Assembly: GCA_030748805.1 (NCBI GenBank)
Contig: JASMLG010000050.1
Coordinates: forward strand, 1 to 50,848
DNA length: 50,848 nt
Source of the DNA: Phycisphaerales bacterium
Lineage (GTDB): Bacteria > Planctomycetota > Phycisphaerae > Phycisphaerales > SM1A02
Direction: 5' to 3'
Shown here: piece by piece, positions 36,026 through 45,404 of the stretch
How positions within the stretch are numbered: the stretch's first letter is position 1
Layout of the letters: the number at the start of each line of letters is the position of its first letter
Notes under the pieces: generated by a model
What the model saw: only the letters and a program-made list of their open reading frames with translations
Told to the model about the DNA's origin: nothing
The model's database searches: none
Made by a program: the position numbers and the translations under genes

Positions 36026-37083
36026 TGTTGTTCTCATTCAACAATAACACAACAGGCAAAATTGGCATTTCATTTCATGATGGTGGTGTAACTATTGGTC
36101 AGTGTTCTTGGAAAAACGGAGGTTATTCAAATCCAAACATTCTTCGTGTAGAGAAAAATCCTAGAGATTTTACTCCCGATGATTGGCGTTCTTTGATGTG
36201 TGAAACATCTACCACAGGTTCTGATTGTGTTTTATCTTTGCCTACATCAATTGCTCGTCATCAAGTTCTTCGTCTTCCTAACATGTCTGACAGTGAACTT
36301 AAGGAAGCGGCTTCTTGGGAAATGGCTGATCGCTTGGGAGTTGAGCGCTCTATCCTACAGATTGATGCAATTCCCGTTGGAACTGGTGGCGATGTTCTTG
36401 CAGTTGCAATTGAACAAACCGTCCTGTCAGGATTACTAGATCCACTATATGCAGCTGGTCTTAGACCCACAACAATTGAGCCGGAATGTATTTCAACTGC
36501 AAGAACTTTTAGCATGTTGCATCGAAGACATAGTGATCAGTCAGTGGTCCGTTCTGTCCTTGATTTTGGTACTAACGATTCTTGTTTTATGGTTCTAGCG
36601 GGCGACCATCTTATGTTTTACAAACATTTTGAACATAGTGGGAAGATGTTAGTTTCAGCAATTGAGTCACAAACAGGGGTGACATCTCAACAGGCAATAA
36701 AAATGCTAGACAATTCGAGATTTGGTGTAAGTAGTGACGACTTCTCCAAAGTTGTTCGTGATGCAACTCGATCAACACACGAAGCAATAGCAACCGACGT
36801 TATGAAGTGTATGCGACATTATGGAGTTACAAATAGAGGACCGCTGTCTTCATACACAATTATCACAGGCAGTTCCGGATGGAACCAACATTTGGCAAAC
36901 ATATTATCGAATGCATGCAATCAAGAGGTTGTTGCTGATTATGAGTCCAAACACATAAAAGAGTTGTCAAGTGAAGTTACTAAAGTAAATGGTTGGCACT
37001 TGTCCCTAGGTGCTAGTTTATCAAACATAAATACACAGAAACAACGAAGAGGAAGCGACCACAGTATGGGAGAAGCTGCATGA
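36025..37083 (+). CDS. pilM: PilM-like actin-fold assembly protein
   Basis: 352 residues, cytoplasmic, resembling PilM/GspL-type actin-like ATPases. Visible elements are the first phosphate loop region KIGISFHDGGVTIG, a second one at SVLDFGTNDSCFMVLAG, and TIITGSSGW near the adenosine site. PilM binds the N-terminal tail of PilN and ties the inner membrane complex to the cytoplasmic ATPases. The gene starts at a one-base overlap and ends in an ATGA overlap with the PilN-like gene. The order M-N-O-P-Q is that of type IV pilus operons, while the pseudopilins and secretin also fit type II secretion. Confidence 0.85.
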   Translation: MLFSFNNNTTGKIGISFHDGGVTIGQCSWKNGGYSNPNILRVEKNPRDFTPDDWRSLMCETSTTGSDCVLSLPTSIARHQVLRLPNMSDSELKEAASWEMADRLGVERSILQIDAIPVGTGGDVLAVAIEQTVLSGLLDPLYAAGLRPTTIEPECISTARTFSMLHRRHSDQSVVRSVLDFGTNDSCFMVLAGDHLMFYKHFEHSGKMLVSAIESQTGVTSQQAIKMLDNSRFGVSSDDFSKVVRDATRSTHEAIATDVMKCMRHYGVTNRGPLSSYTIITGSSGWNQHLANILSNACNQEVVADYESKHIKELSSEVTKVNGWHLSLGASLSNINTQKQRRGSDHSMGEAA

Positions 37084-37676
37084 ATTTACTGCCCGATCAA
37101 TATGTTGAAAGAAGTAAAAACAAAGCAAGAAGCAGCAGGGTTGCTATCGCAATAATCGCTACTCTTTGTGTAGTTGCAGCGATTGCAACACACTCTAGGT
37201 TTGCTGTCAACTCAGCAATTCAGCGACTTGTAACTGCACAAACTCGAGCAAATAGTGCTCTTGAACTTGAGGTTGACGCAACCTCCCTAGAGTTGCGAAA
37301 AGCCCAACTAGAGACATTTATTGACCGTTATGAGAAGGAAAAAACCATCTTTCCTATGGGTGATTTAGTAGCAACCCTTACGAACATGCTTCCAGAATCA
37401 ATGACTCTGGAAGATATGTCATTCGATTTAATCCAGAAGGAAGAAGGAAAGGCAGTAAGCGGTCGACTTGCAGGGTTTGCATCAAGTGACGAAATAATAG
37501 CTTCCCTCGTTTCCTCATTGCAAAGCACCTCGCCATTTGGCTCAGTTAGCATGGACTTCAGTAAATCTAGGATCGTGCGAGGTATTCAAGCAAGGGGTTT
37601 TAGAATTAGTTTCCTAATTGACTTGAATCAGTCGTGGCATGTTTCAAGGACGATGGCTGTTGGAGGTGAAGAATGA
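37080..37676 (+). CDS. pilN: PilN-like inner membrane assembly protein
   Basis: 198 residues. It begins MNLLPDQYVERSK, close to the conserved PilN N-terminus (xxNLLP) that docks into PilM. One transmembrane helix spans about residues 21-40, then a coiled coil (about 45-90), then a ferredoxin-like periplasmic domain (MLPESMTLEDMSFDLI...GRLAGFASS). Coupled by 4-base overlaps to both neighbours. The NLLP motif, one helix and gene order together make the call; sequence divergence is otherwise high. Confidence 0.82.
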   Translation: MNLLPDQYVERSKNKARSSRVAIAIIATLCVVAAIATHSRFAVNSAIQRLVTAQTRANSALELEVDATSLELRKAQLETFIDRYEKEKTIFPMGDLVATLTNMLPESMTLEDMSFDLIQKEEGKAVSGRLAGFASSDEIIASLVSSLQSTSPFGSVSMDFSKSRIVRGIQARGFRISFLIDLNQSWHVSRTMAVGGEE

Positions 37677-38233
37677 CGGCGACAAGAGAAATTTGGATGT
37701 TGTTTGCAACATTTGTTTTGTTAGTTCTATTTAGTTGTTTCTTTATTTGGCCAAATTATCGAGGTGCTGAACAAGCAACCAATGATGCACAGGAATTAGA
37801 GTTAAGGATTAAACAACTTGAACTTCGACAAGTTGAAGTAGAAAAAATGCACTCTGACTTAGTCGCTATGGAAAAGAAAGTAATACAGGAATACAAACGA
37901 GTACCTTCAGTGCCTGACACAGCAGAAATAGTCAAACACCTGTCGTTAGAAGTAGATGGTCAGAATGTGCGAGATCAAAGCTTTACAGCTGGATCAACTT
38001 CAGCAAAACCAACACAGCAGAATTCTTTTGATATTCAACCACTAGCAGTAACAATGCATGCTGATTTTGAATCAATTTTTTCAGTCATCCAAAACGTTGA
38101 ATCAATGAACAGACTGGTTCGAATTTCTTCTGTTCGCATGAGCCGCAATGAATCAGAAGCAGACGAAACTGCTCCTGTTCTAGAAGCCGCGATTGGCTTG
38201 CATGCGATGTATGACGTTCAGGAGGTTAATTAA
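37673..38233 (+). CDS. pilO: PilO-like inner membrane assembly protein
   Basis: 186 residues. A single transmembrane helix (about 7-25) is followed by a long coiled coil (about 30-75, ATNDAQELELRIKQLELRQ) and a small alpha/beta domain ending in LHAMYDV. This is the size and layout of PilO or GspM, which dimerise with PilN/GspL. Called mainly from architecture and position between the PilN- and PilP-like genes; its stop abuts the next ATG. Confidence 0.75.
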   Translation: MTATREIWMLFATFVLLVLFSCFFIWPNYRGAEQATNDAQELELRIKQLELRQVEVEKMHSDLVAMEKKVIQEYKRVPSVPDTAEIVKHLSLEVDGQNVRDQSFTAGSTSAKPTQQNSFDIQPLAVTMHADFESIFSVIQNVESMNRLVRISSVRMSRNESEADETAPVLEAAIGLHAMYDVQEVN

Positions 38234-38764
38234 ATGAATCAGAAAATTAAAAAAATATGGCAACAGATAACCGCAGACCGAAGACGGTTTGGATTGTTCT
38301 GCACACTCTTGCTCGTTGGTTTGCTCCTATGGGCAAGGATTATCGTGATTGCAAGGCCACCTCGGACTGCAGTTGCAACACCAACAATTGAAGAAACAGT
38401 TTCATCTATTATTACTTCCGATAAAATTTCTATCCCAGTACTTCTTGAAACTGAACCATTTAAAAACCCATTTGCTGTTAGCGTTTACTCTTTTCCAGAT
38501 CAATCTTCAGGGACCGATAATACCACTGTTCAACATACAAATGCCGGGTTTAGTGATGAACAATCCCTTGTATCGTTGTTAGAACTAGATGCAGTGATGG
38601 GTGAGATAGCGATGATTGACGGTAGGGTAGTTCGAATTGGAGACATAGTTGGACCAAGAGAGGCGGTAGAGCCACTTCGACTGAGTGAATGTAATGGACG
38701 AACAGTCATCATTTCCGCTGGAGACCGCCGATATGAACTCTCAATAGCGCACCCAACACGCTGA
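38234..38764 (+). CDS. PilP/GspC-like periplasmic linker protein
   Basis: 176 residues. There is a basic N-terminus, one membrane helix (about 20-38), a flexible segment (about 45-110), and a C-terminal beta domain (VMGEIAMIDGRVVRIGDIV...RTVIISAGDRRYEL). That domain resembles the homology region of GspC and the C-terminal domain of PilP, which contact the secretin N0 domain. PilP is normally a lipoprotein; here a membrane helix is used instead, as in GspC, which fits a mixed pilus/secretion machine. The secretin gene follows directly. Confidence 0.72.
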   Translation: MNQKIKKIWQQITADRRRFGLFCTLLLVGLLLWARIIVIARPPRTAVATPTIEETVSSIITSDKISIPVLLETEPFKNPFAVSVYSFPDQSSGTDNTTVQHTNAGFSDEQSLVSLLELDAVMGEIAMIDGRVVRIGDIVGPREAVEPLRLSECNGRTVIISAGDRRYELSIAHPTR

Positions 38765-38781
38765 AGGTGACGGGTGCGCGA

Positions 38782-40533
38782 ATGGAGACGCTGCCCGTGA
38801 AACACTCACGTATTACTGTACTTTATTCCCTACTCTGCTTTGTAGCAGTCGCCACTTCTCAGGAGGTTGACGATCCAGTTGTAGACAAATCAATTATCGA
38901 AGAAACCGATGTAGAAGTTGTCATGGATGAATTCGGTACCGTTGACCTTGTTGTCAACGAGACAGAAGTAACGCAAGTGCTTGAAATGCTTGCAATTCAA
39001 AGTCGCAAAAACATCATTGCGTCAAATAATGTTACTGGAGCGGTCTCTGCAAATTTGTATGATGTCACATTCAATGAGGCCTTGGATGCAATCTTAAGGG
39101 TAAACGGTTTTGGTTATATCGAAGAGGGTAACTTTGTTTACGTTTATACAATTGAGGAACTTGACACAATTGAAAAAGCAAGGCGTAAAACCGAGAGTCG
39201 AATTTTTGAACTCCAATATTTGTCAGCAAACGACGCAAATGAATTTGTGACACCACTCCTCAGCGAGGAGGGATCTGCAGCATTTCGCGGCGATGTTGAA
39301 CCCGGATTTGCACCAACCACTGCTGATGCTGGTGGAGATAGTTATGCGTGGTCAAGTAAACTCGTTGTCAATGATTATCCAGAGCATTTAGACAACATTT
39401 CATTGCTCCTAGAAGATTTAGATACTGCTCCTGCCCAAGTTGTTGTTGAATCAACTGTCGTACAAACTGTTGTTACTGAAGACAACGAATTTGGAATTGA
39501 TTTTACCGCACTCTCAAATATTCGAATTCAAAGTGTAGTTAACCCCCTCAATGCTGCGCAGGATCTTATTTCTGGCACGTTGGCGCCAGCACCACCATTT
39601 GGGTCGAATACTTCAGCTGTATCTTCAGGGGTCGGTACAACAGATACCACACTTTCAGGTGGATTAAAGGCAGGAATTATCCAAGATCATGTTGGGGCAT
39701 TCCTAAAAGTGCTTGACAATGTCGCGGACACAACGGTACTCGCTCGACCACGAGTTACCTGTCTCAATCGACAAGCGGCCCAAGTGATGATTGGTTCTAA
39801 GGTAGGGTATGTATCGACAGCTGTTAGTGAGCTCACAACAACCACAAGCGTACTTTTCATTGACACGGGTATTCAACTCAACTTTAGACCATTTATTTCA
39901 TCGGATGGAATGATTCGTCTGGAATTGCGACCAAGTATTTCGTCAGTTACATTTCAAGATGCTTCGACTGGCGGGCAAAATGTACCTTTAGAAACAACTC
40001 AAGAGTTGACGACGAATATACGTTGTCGTGATGGCGAGACAATTATTCTTGGTGGTCTGTTTCGTGAAAGTTCAACGATTACTCGAAACCAAGTTCCATT
40101 TCTTGGGGACATACCAATTATTGGCGCAGCGTTTCGTGGACAAGTCGATTCAATCATTAAAGAGGAAATTATATTTTTGCTGACACCTACAATTATTCCA
40201 GACGAACAACTCTGGGAAGCAGGGAAAGATTCGCTTGAAATTGTGCAAGCAGTTCGTATCGGCGCGAGGGCAGGGCTACTTCCATTTAGCCACGATCAGA
40301 TTACAGCAAACTATAATCGTGATGCACTGGATGCCTACCGTCAAGGCGAATTAGATCAAGCATTGTATTGGTCGAATCTATCGTTGCAATCATCACAAGT
40401 TCAACCAGAGATGATTCGCCTTCGAGAACTCATTACAAATGAAAAAGAGTCATTGTGGGAACGTGATCTTCTTCGGAAACTCATGGTAAGAGAACAGCAA
40501 CAGGTTCAAGTTGAATTGGAGGATATCAAATGA
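38782..40533 (+). CDS. Secretin (GspD/PilQ family)
   Basis: 583 residues from ATG 38782, preceded by AAGGTGA about 9 bases away; a GTG at 38767 is less likely. A signal peptide covers about 1-26. N0/N1-type domains follow (VNETEVTQVLEMLAIQSRKNI and a KNI-linked beta region). The secretin core carries the typical VPFLGDIPIIGAAF near residue 445, plus RDGETIILGGLF. It forms the outer membrane channel. Beyond the core is an extra ~100-residue tail with a TPR-like segment (AYRQGELDQALYWSNLSLQSS) that ordinary GspD/PilQ lack; it may replace the S-domain for pilotin contact (inference). The next gene, a TPR lipoprotein, starts in an ATGA overlap and could be that pilotin. Confidence 0.92.
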   Translation: METLPVKHSRITVLYSLLCFVAVATSQEVDDPVVDKSIIEETDVEVVMDEFGTVDLVVNETEVTQVLEMLAIQSRKNIIASNNVTGAVSANLYDVTFNEALDAILRVNGFGYIEEGNFVYVYTIEELDTIEKARRKTESRIFELQYLSANDANEFVTPLLSEEGSAAFRGDVEPGFAPTTADAGGDSYAWSSKLVVNDYPEHLDNISLLLEDLDTAPAQVVVESTVVQTVVTEDNEFGIDFTALSNIRIQSVVNPLNAAQDLISGTLAPAPPFGSNTSAVSSGVGTTDTTLSGGLKAGIIQDHVGAFLKVLDNVADTTVLARPRVTCLNRQAAQVMIGSKVGYVSTAVSELTTTTSVLFIDTGIQLNFRPFISSDGMIRLELRPSISSVTFQDASTGGQNVPLETTQELTTNIRCRDGETIILGGLFRESSTITRNQVPFLGDIPIIGAAFRGQVDSIIKEEIIFLLTPTIIPDEQLWEAGKDSLEIVQAVRIGARAGLLPFSHDQITANYNRDALDAYRQGELDQALYWSNLSLQSSQVQPEMIRLRELITNEKESLWERDLLRKLMVREQQQVQVELEDIK

Positions 40534-41744
40534 AGCAATGGATGATTGTTGGTGTGTTACTCTTTTGCACTGGGTGTGGAGGACCGACCAAGGCAGGGCT
40601 AGAAGCAAGAGCAAATGCTCATAAACGAATGGATTCTGTAAACGCGGATCTTGGAGCTCAACAAGCAAGACAACAATTTGAAGTAGGACAACTTGATAAA
40701 GCATTTGATACGATTAATGCTGCTATTGCTCGGTATGACGAAAAAGGTAATTATCATCTACTTCGTGGTCGTATTTTACTCGAACAACATCGCTTAGATG
40801 CAGCGTTCCGCGCACTCACAAAGGCAACTGTTTACGCGTCTGAGTTAGCGGAACCACATTATTTTTTAGGTGTTCTGCATCAACGTTGGGGCGAAGATGA
40901 AAAAGCGCTCGAAGAATACAAATTGGCAATGGAAAATGATTCTACACATCCCCAGTATTTACTCGCAACAGCAGAAACACATGTTGCTCTAAGTCAACAC
41001 GAAGAAGCCATTGAGTTACTGACAAATTCAAACCAAGAGTTCCAGCACCATCCATCTGTTTCATCACTTCTTGGACAAATTTATTTGTCTCAGGGTCAAC
41101 CCGATGTTGCTGCAGCTTGGTTTGAAGATTCACGATTGCTTGGTAGCGATAGCGTTGAGGTACTCGCATCGCTTGCAACAACCCAATTTCAAGCGGGGTC
41201 TTATGCTGATTGCTTACACTCCCTCACAATGATTGCACTTGACCAGGATACGCTTTCACCAACATTGAATCGAATGAGGGGGAAGTGCTTGGTCGCAACG
41301 GGTCGCCACATTGAAGGTCGTGATATTTGTCTCAAGGTGACTCGCGAAACACCTGACGATGCGGGGGCGTGGATAGACCTTGGGTACATTGCATGGAAAA
41401 TGGAGGACTACAATCGTCTCAGTGTTTGCGGGTTACAGGTAAGTCAACTTGCTCCATCATTGCCCGAAGGCGCACTTTTTGAGGGGATTGCTGCAATTCA
41501 CAGCGGAAATGAACTACTGGCAAAAGAAAAACTTGCCTATTTACAGTCCGATAACGACATTCTTGGTGTTGATGAACTGCTCAAATTGTATGCAAAATAT
41601 ACAAAAATAGCGGCAGAAACGCCAATTACACCGAATGTGACGGCAAAAAAGGTCGAAGATGGTGCTGAGCAACATCCCGAGAAGCTGGTTGAGGGAAGCC
41701 AGCCAATCGTGGGTGTCACTCATGACTCCCCTCTTGCCCCTTAG
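40530..41744 (+). CDS. TPR lipoprotein, candidate pilotin (PilF/PilW-like)
   Basis: 404 residues with lipobox CTGC (Cys16), so lipid-anchored and periplasmic-facing. Several TPR units are readable, for example QFEVGQLDKAFDTINAAIA, FLGVLHQRWGEDEKALEEY and LLGQIYLSQGQPDVAAAWF. TPR lipoproteins of this kind (PilF, PilW) help secretins assemble in the outer membrane, and the gene follows the secretin in a 4-base overlap. It is longer than PilF (about 250 residues) and ends in an acidic, proline-containing tail. Another role, such as peptidoglycan contact, cannot be excluded. Confidence 0.8.
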   Translation: MKQWMIVGVLLFCTGCGGPTKAGLEARANAHKRMDSVNADLGAQQARQQFEVGQLDKAFDTINAAIARYDEKGNYHLLRGRILLEQHRLDAAFRALTKATVYASELAEPHYFLGVLHQRWGEDEKALEEYKLAMENDSTHPQYLLATAETHVALSQHEEAIELLTNSNQEFQHHPSVSSLLGQIYLSQGQPDVAAAWFEDSRLLGSDSVEVLASLATTQFQAGSYADCLHSLTMIALDQDTLSPTLNRMRGKCLVATGRHIEGRDICLKVTRETPDDAGAWIDLGYIAWKMEDYNRLSVCGLQVSQLAPSLPEGALFEGIAAIHSGNELLAKEKLAYLQSDNDILGVDELLKLYAKYTKIAAETPITPNVTAKKVEDGAEQHPEKLVEGSQPIVGVTHDSPLAP

Positions 41745-41764
41745 ACGCGTTCGTCAACTTGGGC

Positions 41765-43048
41765 ATGAACAACCCAAGCGAGACACGCGTGTTTACAGAC
41801 CTAATTACTACTTCAATCATCATAGTTACAGCGCTCTTAGCAATTCTGGGGCTTGTTTGCGCGTTGAGGCTGAAGCAGCGCGAGGTAGCAGCGATAGGGG
41901 CAATGCAGATTGCAAAACATGATGCAGAAGAAGCAAGCAGTGCACTTGATTCCGCAAAAATTCACGCATGCATCGATCGAACGCATCGTAGGCAAGCAGA
42001 GGCTGTCTTCGATGTACTGCGAGATGCAGTTGTCGTAGTAGACGCGCACGGTGAAGTTTTACATGCAAACGAAGCAGCAACGGGATTACTTCAAGTTTCA
42101 CCCGATGAAGCTGCTGGTCGTCCGCTTACTGAAGTAATTGTTGACCATCAACTCGCCGCAACTATTTCAGATGCTCGTAGCGGTCTTCCAAAAGAAGGTC
42201 GTCTTTACGAGCAAGAAATCAAAAACAACGATGAAACAGTTGCCTACGAAGTGCATTTGCAAACAGTTGGCCACAAAGACGAAGCGATGCATGCAGTTGT
42301 AACTGTGCTTCGTGATTTGTCACGAGAACGTGAAATTGCTCGCTTAAAGAGTGACTTTGTTTCAAAGGCAAGTCATGAGCTTCGCACACCACTTTCTTCT
42401 ATAGCGGCGTACACGGAAATGCTTGTTGACGGAGATGCTCCTGATGAGGACTCGCGTAAGAATTTCTATGGTGTTATTTCTAAGGAAACACAACGACTCC
42501 AACGAATGATTGACAATTTGTTGAACATAAGTCAAATAGAAGCGGGCTTGATGCACATTGACCGAACAAGTGTGAGTTTTGAAGAACTCATTGATCGTGC
42601 AGTAACAAACATGAATCCGCAGGCAAAAGAAAAAAAACTAGAAATCCATACGCAAATCGCGGATGTTGATTTGTCTGTTCACGGGGATGGTGACATGCTG
42701 TATCAGGTCATTGTCAATTTGCTTTCAAATGCAATTAAATACACACCAGAAGGTGGTCGCATTACTGTTGCAGCAGACACAGACAACCTGACACGCAGTT
42801 TGCACTTTTCGGTCTCTGACACAGGTCTTGGTATTGCACCAGATCAAACAGAGAAGGTCTTTGATAAGTTCTTTCGTGTTGAAAATTATAGACATGTTGC
42901 AAAGGGAACTGGTCTTGGTTTGAATCTATGTCAACACATTATTGAAACATTACACGGTGGACAAATTGGTTTGGAATCAGCACTTGGTCTTGGATCAAAG
43001 TTTTGGTTCTCTATTCCTTCCCAGCAAGGACAACGAAAGGCAGCATGA
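41765..43048 (+). CDS. Membrane-bound PAS sensor histidine kinase
   Basis: 427 residues from ATG 41765 (an in-frame TTG lies 6 bases earlier). One transmembrane helix (about 14-34) is followed by a coiled coil, a PAS domain (about 78-185, VFDVLRDAVVVVDAHGEVLHAN), the HisKA domain with the phospho-acceptor His204 (SKASHELRTPLSSI), and the HATPase domain. In the latter are the N box NLLSNAIKYTPEGG, G1 DTGLGIAP and G2 GTGLGLNL. All catalytic motifs are intact. There is almost no extracytoplasmic loop, so the input is probably sensed by the PAS domain inside the cell. It ends in an ATGA overlap with a receiver gene and sits inside the secretion operon. Confidence 0.93.
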   Translation: MNNPSETRVFTDLITTSIIIVTALLAILGLVCALRLKQREVAAIGAMQIAKHDAEEASSALDSAKIHACIDRTHRRQAEAVFDVLRDAVVVVDAHGEVLHANEAATGLLQVSPDEAAGRPLTEVIVDHQLAATISDARSGLPKEGRLYEQEIKNNDETVAYEVHLQTVGHKDEAMHAVVTVLRDLSREREIARLKSDFVSKASHELRTPLSSIAAYTEMLVDGDAPDEDSRKNFYGVISKETQRLQRMIDNLLNISQIEAGLMHIDRTSVSFEELIDRAVTNMNPQAKEKKLEIHTQIADVDLSVHGDGDMLYQVIVNLLSNAIKYTPEGGRITVAADTDNLTRSLHFSVSDTGLGIAPDQTEKVFDKFFRVENYRHVAKGTGLGLNLCQHIIETLHGGQIGLESALGLGSKFWFSIPSQQGQRKAA

Positions 43049-43452
43049 CAACAACACACAATATTTTGATTGTTGATGATGAAGCGCATATTTTACAAGT
43101 GCTATCTTTGAAATTGCGTAACTGCGGTTATGTAGTTACAACTGCAGTAGATGGCGAAGATGCACTACATCAAGTAAATGTGTGTCCTCCTGATTTAATC
43201 ATTACAGATGTGCAAATGCCATATATGAATGGTCTTGAGTTTGCGCATGCACTATCTGTTGATATCGCAACCGCAAACATTCCTGTTGTTGTACTTACGG
43301 CTCGCGGTCACACGTTAGAAACAAGCGATACAGACATCCCAAACGTACGCAAGGTGTTAAGCAAGCCATTTAGTCCTCGTGGAATAGCTGAACTCTGTGC
43401 ACAGTTACTAGCCAATGTACCGCATAGAAACGGAAAGCGAGATGCCGCGTGA
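43045..43452 (+). CDS. Single-domain response regulator (receiver)
   Basis: 135 residues; the true start is the ATG overlapping the kinase stop. It is a stand-alone receiver domain: the acidic pair in ILIVDDEAH, phospho-acceptor Asp55 (LIITDVQMPYMNG), a conserved Thr in VVLTARG and Lys in VLSKPFSPRG. No output domain is attached, so it must act through a partner, most likely the HD-GYP protein encoded next (GTGA overlap) or the secretion ATPase. The partner is inferred from gene order. Confidence 0.93.
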   Translation: MTTTHNILIVDDEAHILQVLSLKLRNCGYVVTTAVDGEDALHQVNVCPPDLIITDVQMPYMNGLEFAHALSVDIATANIPVVVLTARGHTLETSDTDIPNVRKVLSKPFSPRGIAELCAQLLANVPHRNGKRDAA

Positions 43453-45065
43453 ACACAAGTAACTTTACATCAACGACATCGAACACTATTTCACCATTCA
43501 TGAAATTAGTTAGTGATACAGGTATGGTTGTCTTGCGCTGTGATGCAAAAGGAAAACTAATAGCATCCGAAAATAGTGACTGGCTTATTGATTTGCTCAG
43601 CGCATCGCCGCTCGTGCGAATCGCAATTACATCAAATTGTGCAGCGTGGAATGCGCAACAGGAACTTAAGCCAGCAGAAGCATTTCAGGGAGTTTGGTTG
43701 GTGCCAGTACGTAACGCAAACGCAAGGCGAAACAGTGGTTTTATAATCGGCGTGATTGTGACAGATGCTCTTTGTACGAGCGAATATCTTCACGCACTTT
43801 GCCAAGCGAGTGATGCAGATACTACGGTTGTTCGAGATATGTTGGTCTCCATGTCTCCAGTTGCTGCACACGATGTAGCACGTGTAGCTTCATTGTTTCA
43901 GTTTGCTTGGAATGCTCAAGTAGCGAATGAAACAAATCAAACAACGATGGATGCAGTCGGTAAAGAACTTGCGGATTCATACGAAGAAATTAATTTGCTC
44001 TACACAATTACAGGTAGCATGCATTCGGTTAATCACCCTAAAAGATTCATCGAACTTGCTTGCAATGAACTTCTGCAAACACTTCCGTACGAATGGGTTG
44101 GAGTTCAACTTCGCATTGGTGATCGCCTTCCACGAATTGGTAGCGAACTTGTTTTTGCTGGTGAAGCACCGAACGGTATTTCAAGTACGGTTCGTTCCGT
44201 TGCGAACGATATAGAAAATGCGCCAATTATTTCTAATGGCTCTGATTTAGTTGCAGAACGACTTGGGCAAGCAACAATTATCGAACCAATCTTGAGTGAT
44301 GGAGATGTCATCGGCGTCCTTGTTGCGGCAAATAAACAGGGAAATGACTTAGAAGCATCTTCAGTCGATATCAAATTGCTTTCAGCAACTGCGGCACAAC
44401 TCGCTATTTTCCTTGAAAACGCACTTTTATACGAGGACTTAAATGCTACATTCCTTGGAACACTTGAGGCGTTAACTGCTACGATAGATGCGAAAGATAA
44501 GTACACCTGTGGTCATTCTCAGAGAGTGGCACTGTTAACCGCACAACTCGCAGAAAAATCAGGACTGGACTCAGAACAAGTCGATCGATTCCGAATTGCT
44601 GGGCTTGTACACGATATTGGCAAGATTGGTATTCCTGAGTATGTCCTTACAAAGAAGGGCGGCTTAACGAATGATGAGTTTGGTGAAATCCAAAAGCATC
44701 CAGAAATAGGCGCAAAGATTCTTAAAGATATTCCGCAGATGGAAGACATCCTTGGTGGCGTTTTGCACCACCATGAAAAATATTCTGGGGATGGATATCC
44801 CCATGGTATTGCAGGAAACGAGATTCCACTTGTAGCAAGAATGATTGCGCTTGCAGATACGTTTGATGCAATGTCATCGAGCCGCACATATAGAAATGCG
44901 ATGAATCGTAACGCAGTGCTTGATGAAATGAAACGAGTTTCTGGAAAGCAGTTTGATCCTGAACTTGCAGAAATCTTCTTTGAACTTGATTTCTCACAGT
45001 GGGAACAACTCATGATTGATCACCAAGTACGAAGTCCTATAACTGGAGAAAGGAAAGCAGCATGA
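43449..45065 (+). CDS. GAF-HD-GYP cyclic-di-GMP phosphodiesterase-like protein
   Basis: 538 residues beginning at GTG 43449 in an overlap with the receiver gene. Residues about 1-170 are unassigned, a GAF-like domain covers about 180-330, and the HD-GYP domain about 345-520. The metal/active-site elements are intact: HDIGKIGIP (His388-Asp389), KHPEIGAKIL, HHHEKYSGDGYP with the GYP triplet, and ALADTFDAMSSSRTYR. HD-GYP enzymes hydrolyse cyclic-di-GMP. With the PAS kinase and receiver upstream, and an MshEN-type ATPase downstream, it could lower cyclic-di-GMP locally at the secretion machine (inference). Confidence 0.93.
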   Translation: MNTSNFTSTTSNTISPFMKLVSDTGMVVLRCDAKGKLIASENSDWLIDLLSASPLVRIAITSNCAAWNAQQELKPAEAFQGVWLVPVRNANARRNSGFIIGVIVTDALCTSEYLHALCQASDADTTVVRDMLVSMSPVAAHDVARVASLFQFAWNAQVANETNQTTMDAVGKELADSYEEINLLYTITGSMHSVNHPKRFIELACNELLQTLPYEWVGVQLRIGDRLPRIGSELVFAGEAPNGISSTVRSVANDIENAPIISNGSDLVAERLGQATIIEPILSDGDVIGVLVAANKQGNDLEASSVDIKLLSATAAQLAIFLENALLYEDLNATFLGTLEALTATIDAKDKYTCGHSQRVALLTAQLAEKSGLDSEQVDRFRIAGLVHDIGKIGIPEYVLTKKGGLTNDEFGEIQKHPEIGAKILKDIPQMEDILGGVLHHHEKYSGDGYPHGIAGNEIPLVARMIALADTFDAMSSSRTYRNAMNRNAVLDEMKRVSGKQFDPELAEIFFELDFSQWEQLMIDHQVRSPITGERKAA

Positions 45066-45397
45066 ACATATCATCTGAATCACATCTTGCAGCAACAGTT
45101 TTATGCATTACAGGCAATTTAACGGTTGATGATAGCGATCGCTTTCAACGTGATATCCGTGAAACGGTGGTTAATTTTTCAACAAACGTGATAATTGATT
45201 GTGCTGGACTTGATCTTATTGACTCGGTTGGACTTGAGTCGCTTCTTTGGTTGTCCGATGAACTTAATCGAAACGGTAAAAAATTGAAATATGCAGCTGT
45301 TCCAGAACCAGTGCAGTGTGTGTTTGAACTCACAAGGCTTGATCGAGTGTTCAGCACGCATAAAACAGTGGAAGCCGCAGCACGGAGTTTTGCGTAA
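45062..45397 (+). CDS. STAS-domain protein (anti-sigma factor antagonist type)
   Basis: 111 residues, a single STAS domain. The conserved loop reads IDSVGLESLLWL, with Ser55 at the position phosphorylated in SpoIIAA/RsbV. It starts in an ATGA overlap with the HD-GYP gene. No RsbW-type kinase or PP2C phosphatase lies in the window, so its partner is unknown. Since it sits between the HD-GYP gene and the GspE gene, it may pass a signal by protein contact to the secretion ATPase or to a kinase elsewhere (inference). Confidence 0.9.
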   Translation: MNISSESHLAATVLCITGNLTVDDSDRFQRDIRETVVNFSTNVIIDCAGLDLIDSVGLESLLWLSDELNRNGKKLKYAAVPEPVQCVFELTRLDRVFSTHKTVEAAARSFA

Positions 45398-45404
45398 TAC
45401 ACCG

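Noticed and set aside
44105..45013. Long minus-strand frames across the HD-GYP gene
   Set aside because: Serine-rich antisense shadows of a gene with complete catalytic motifs.
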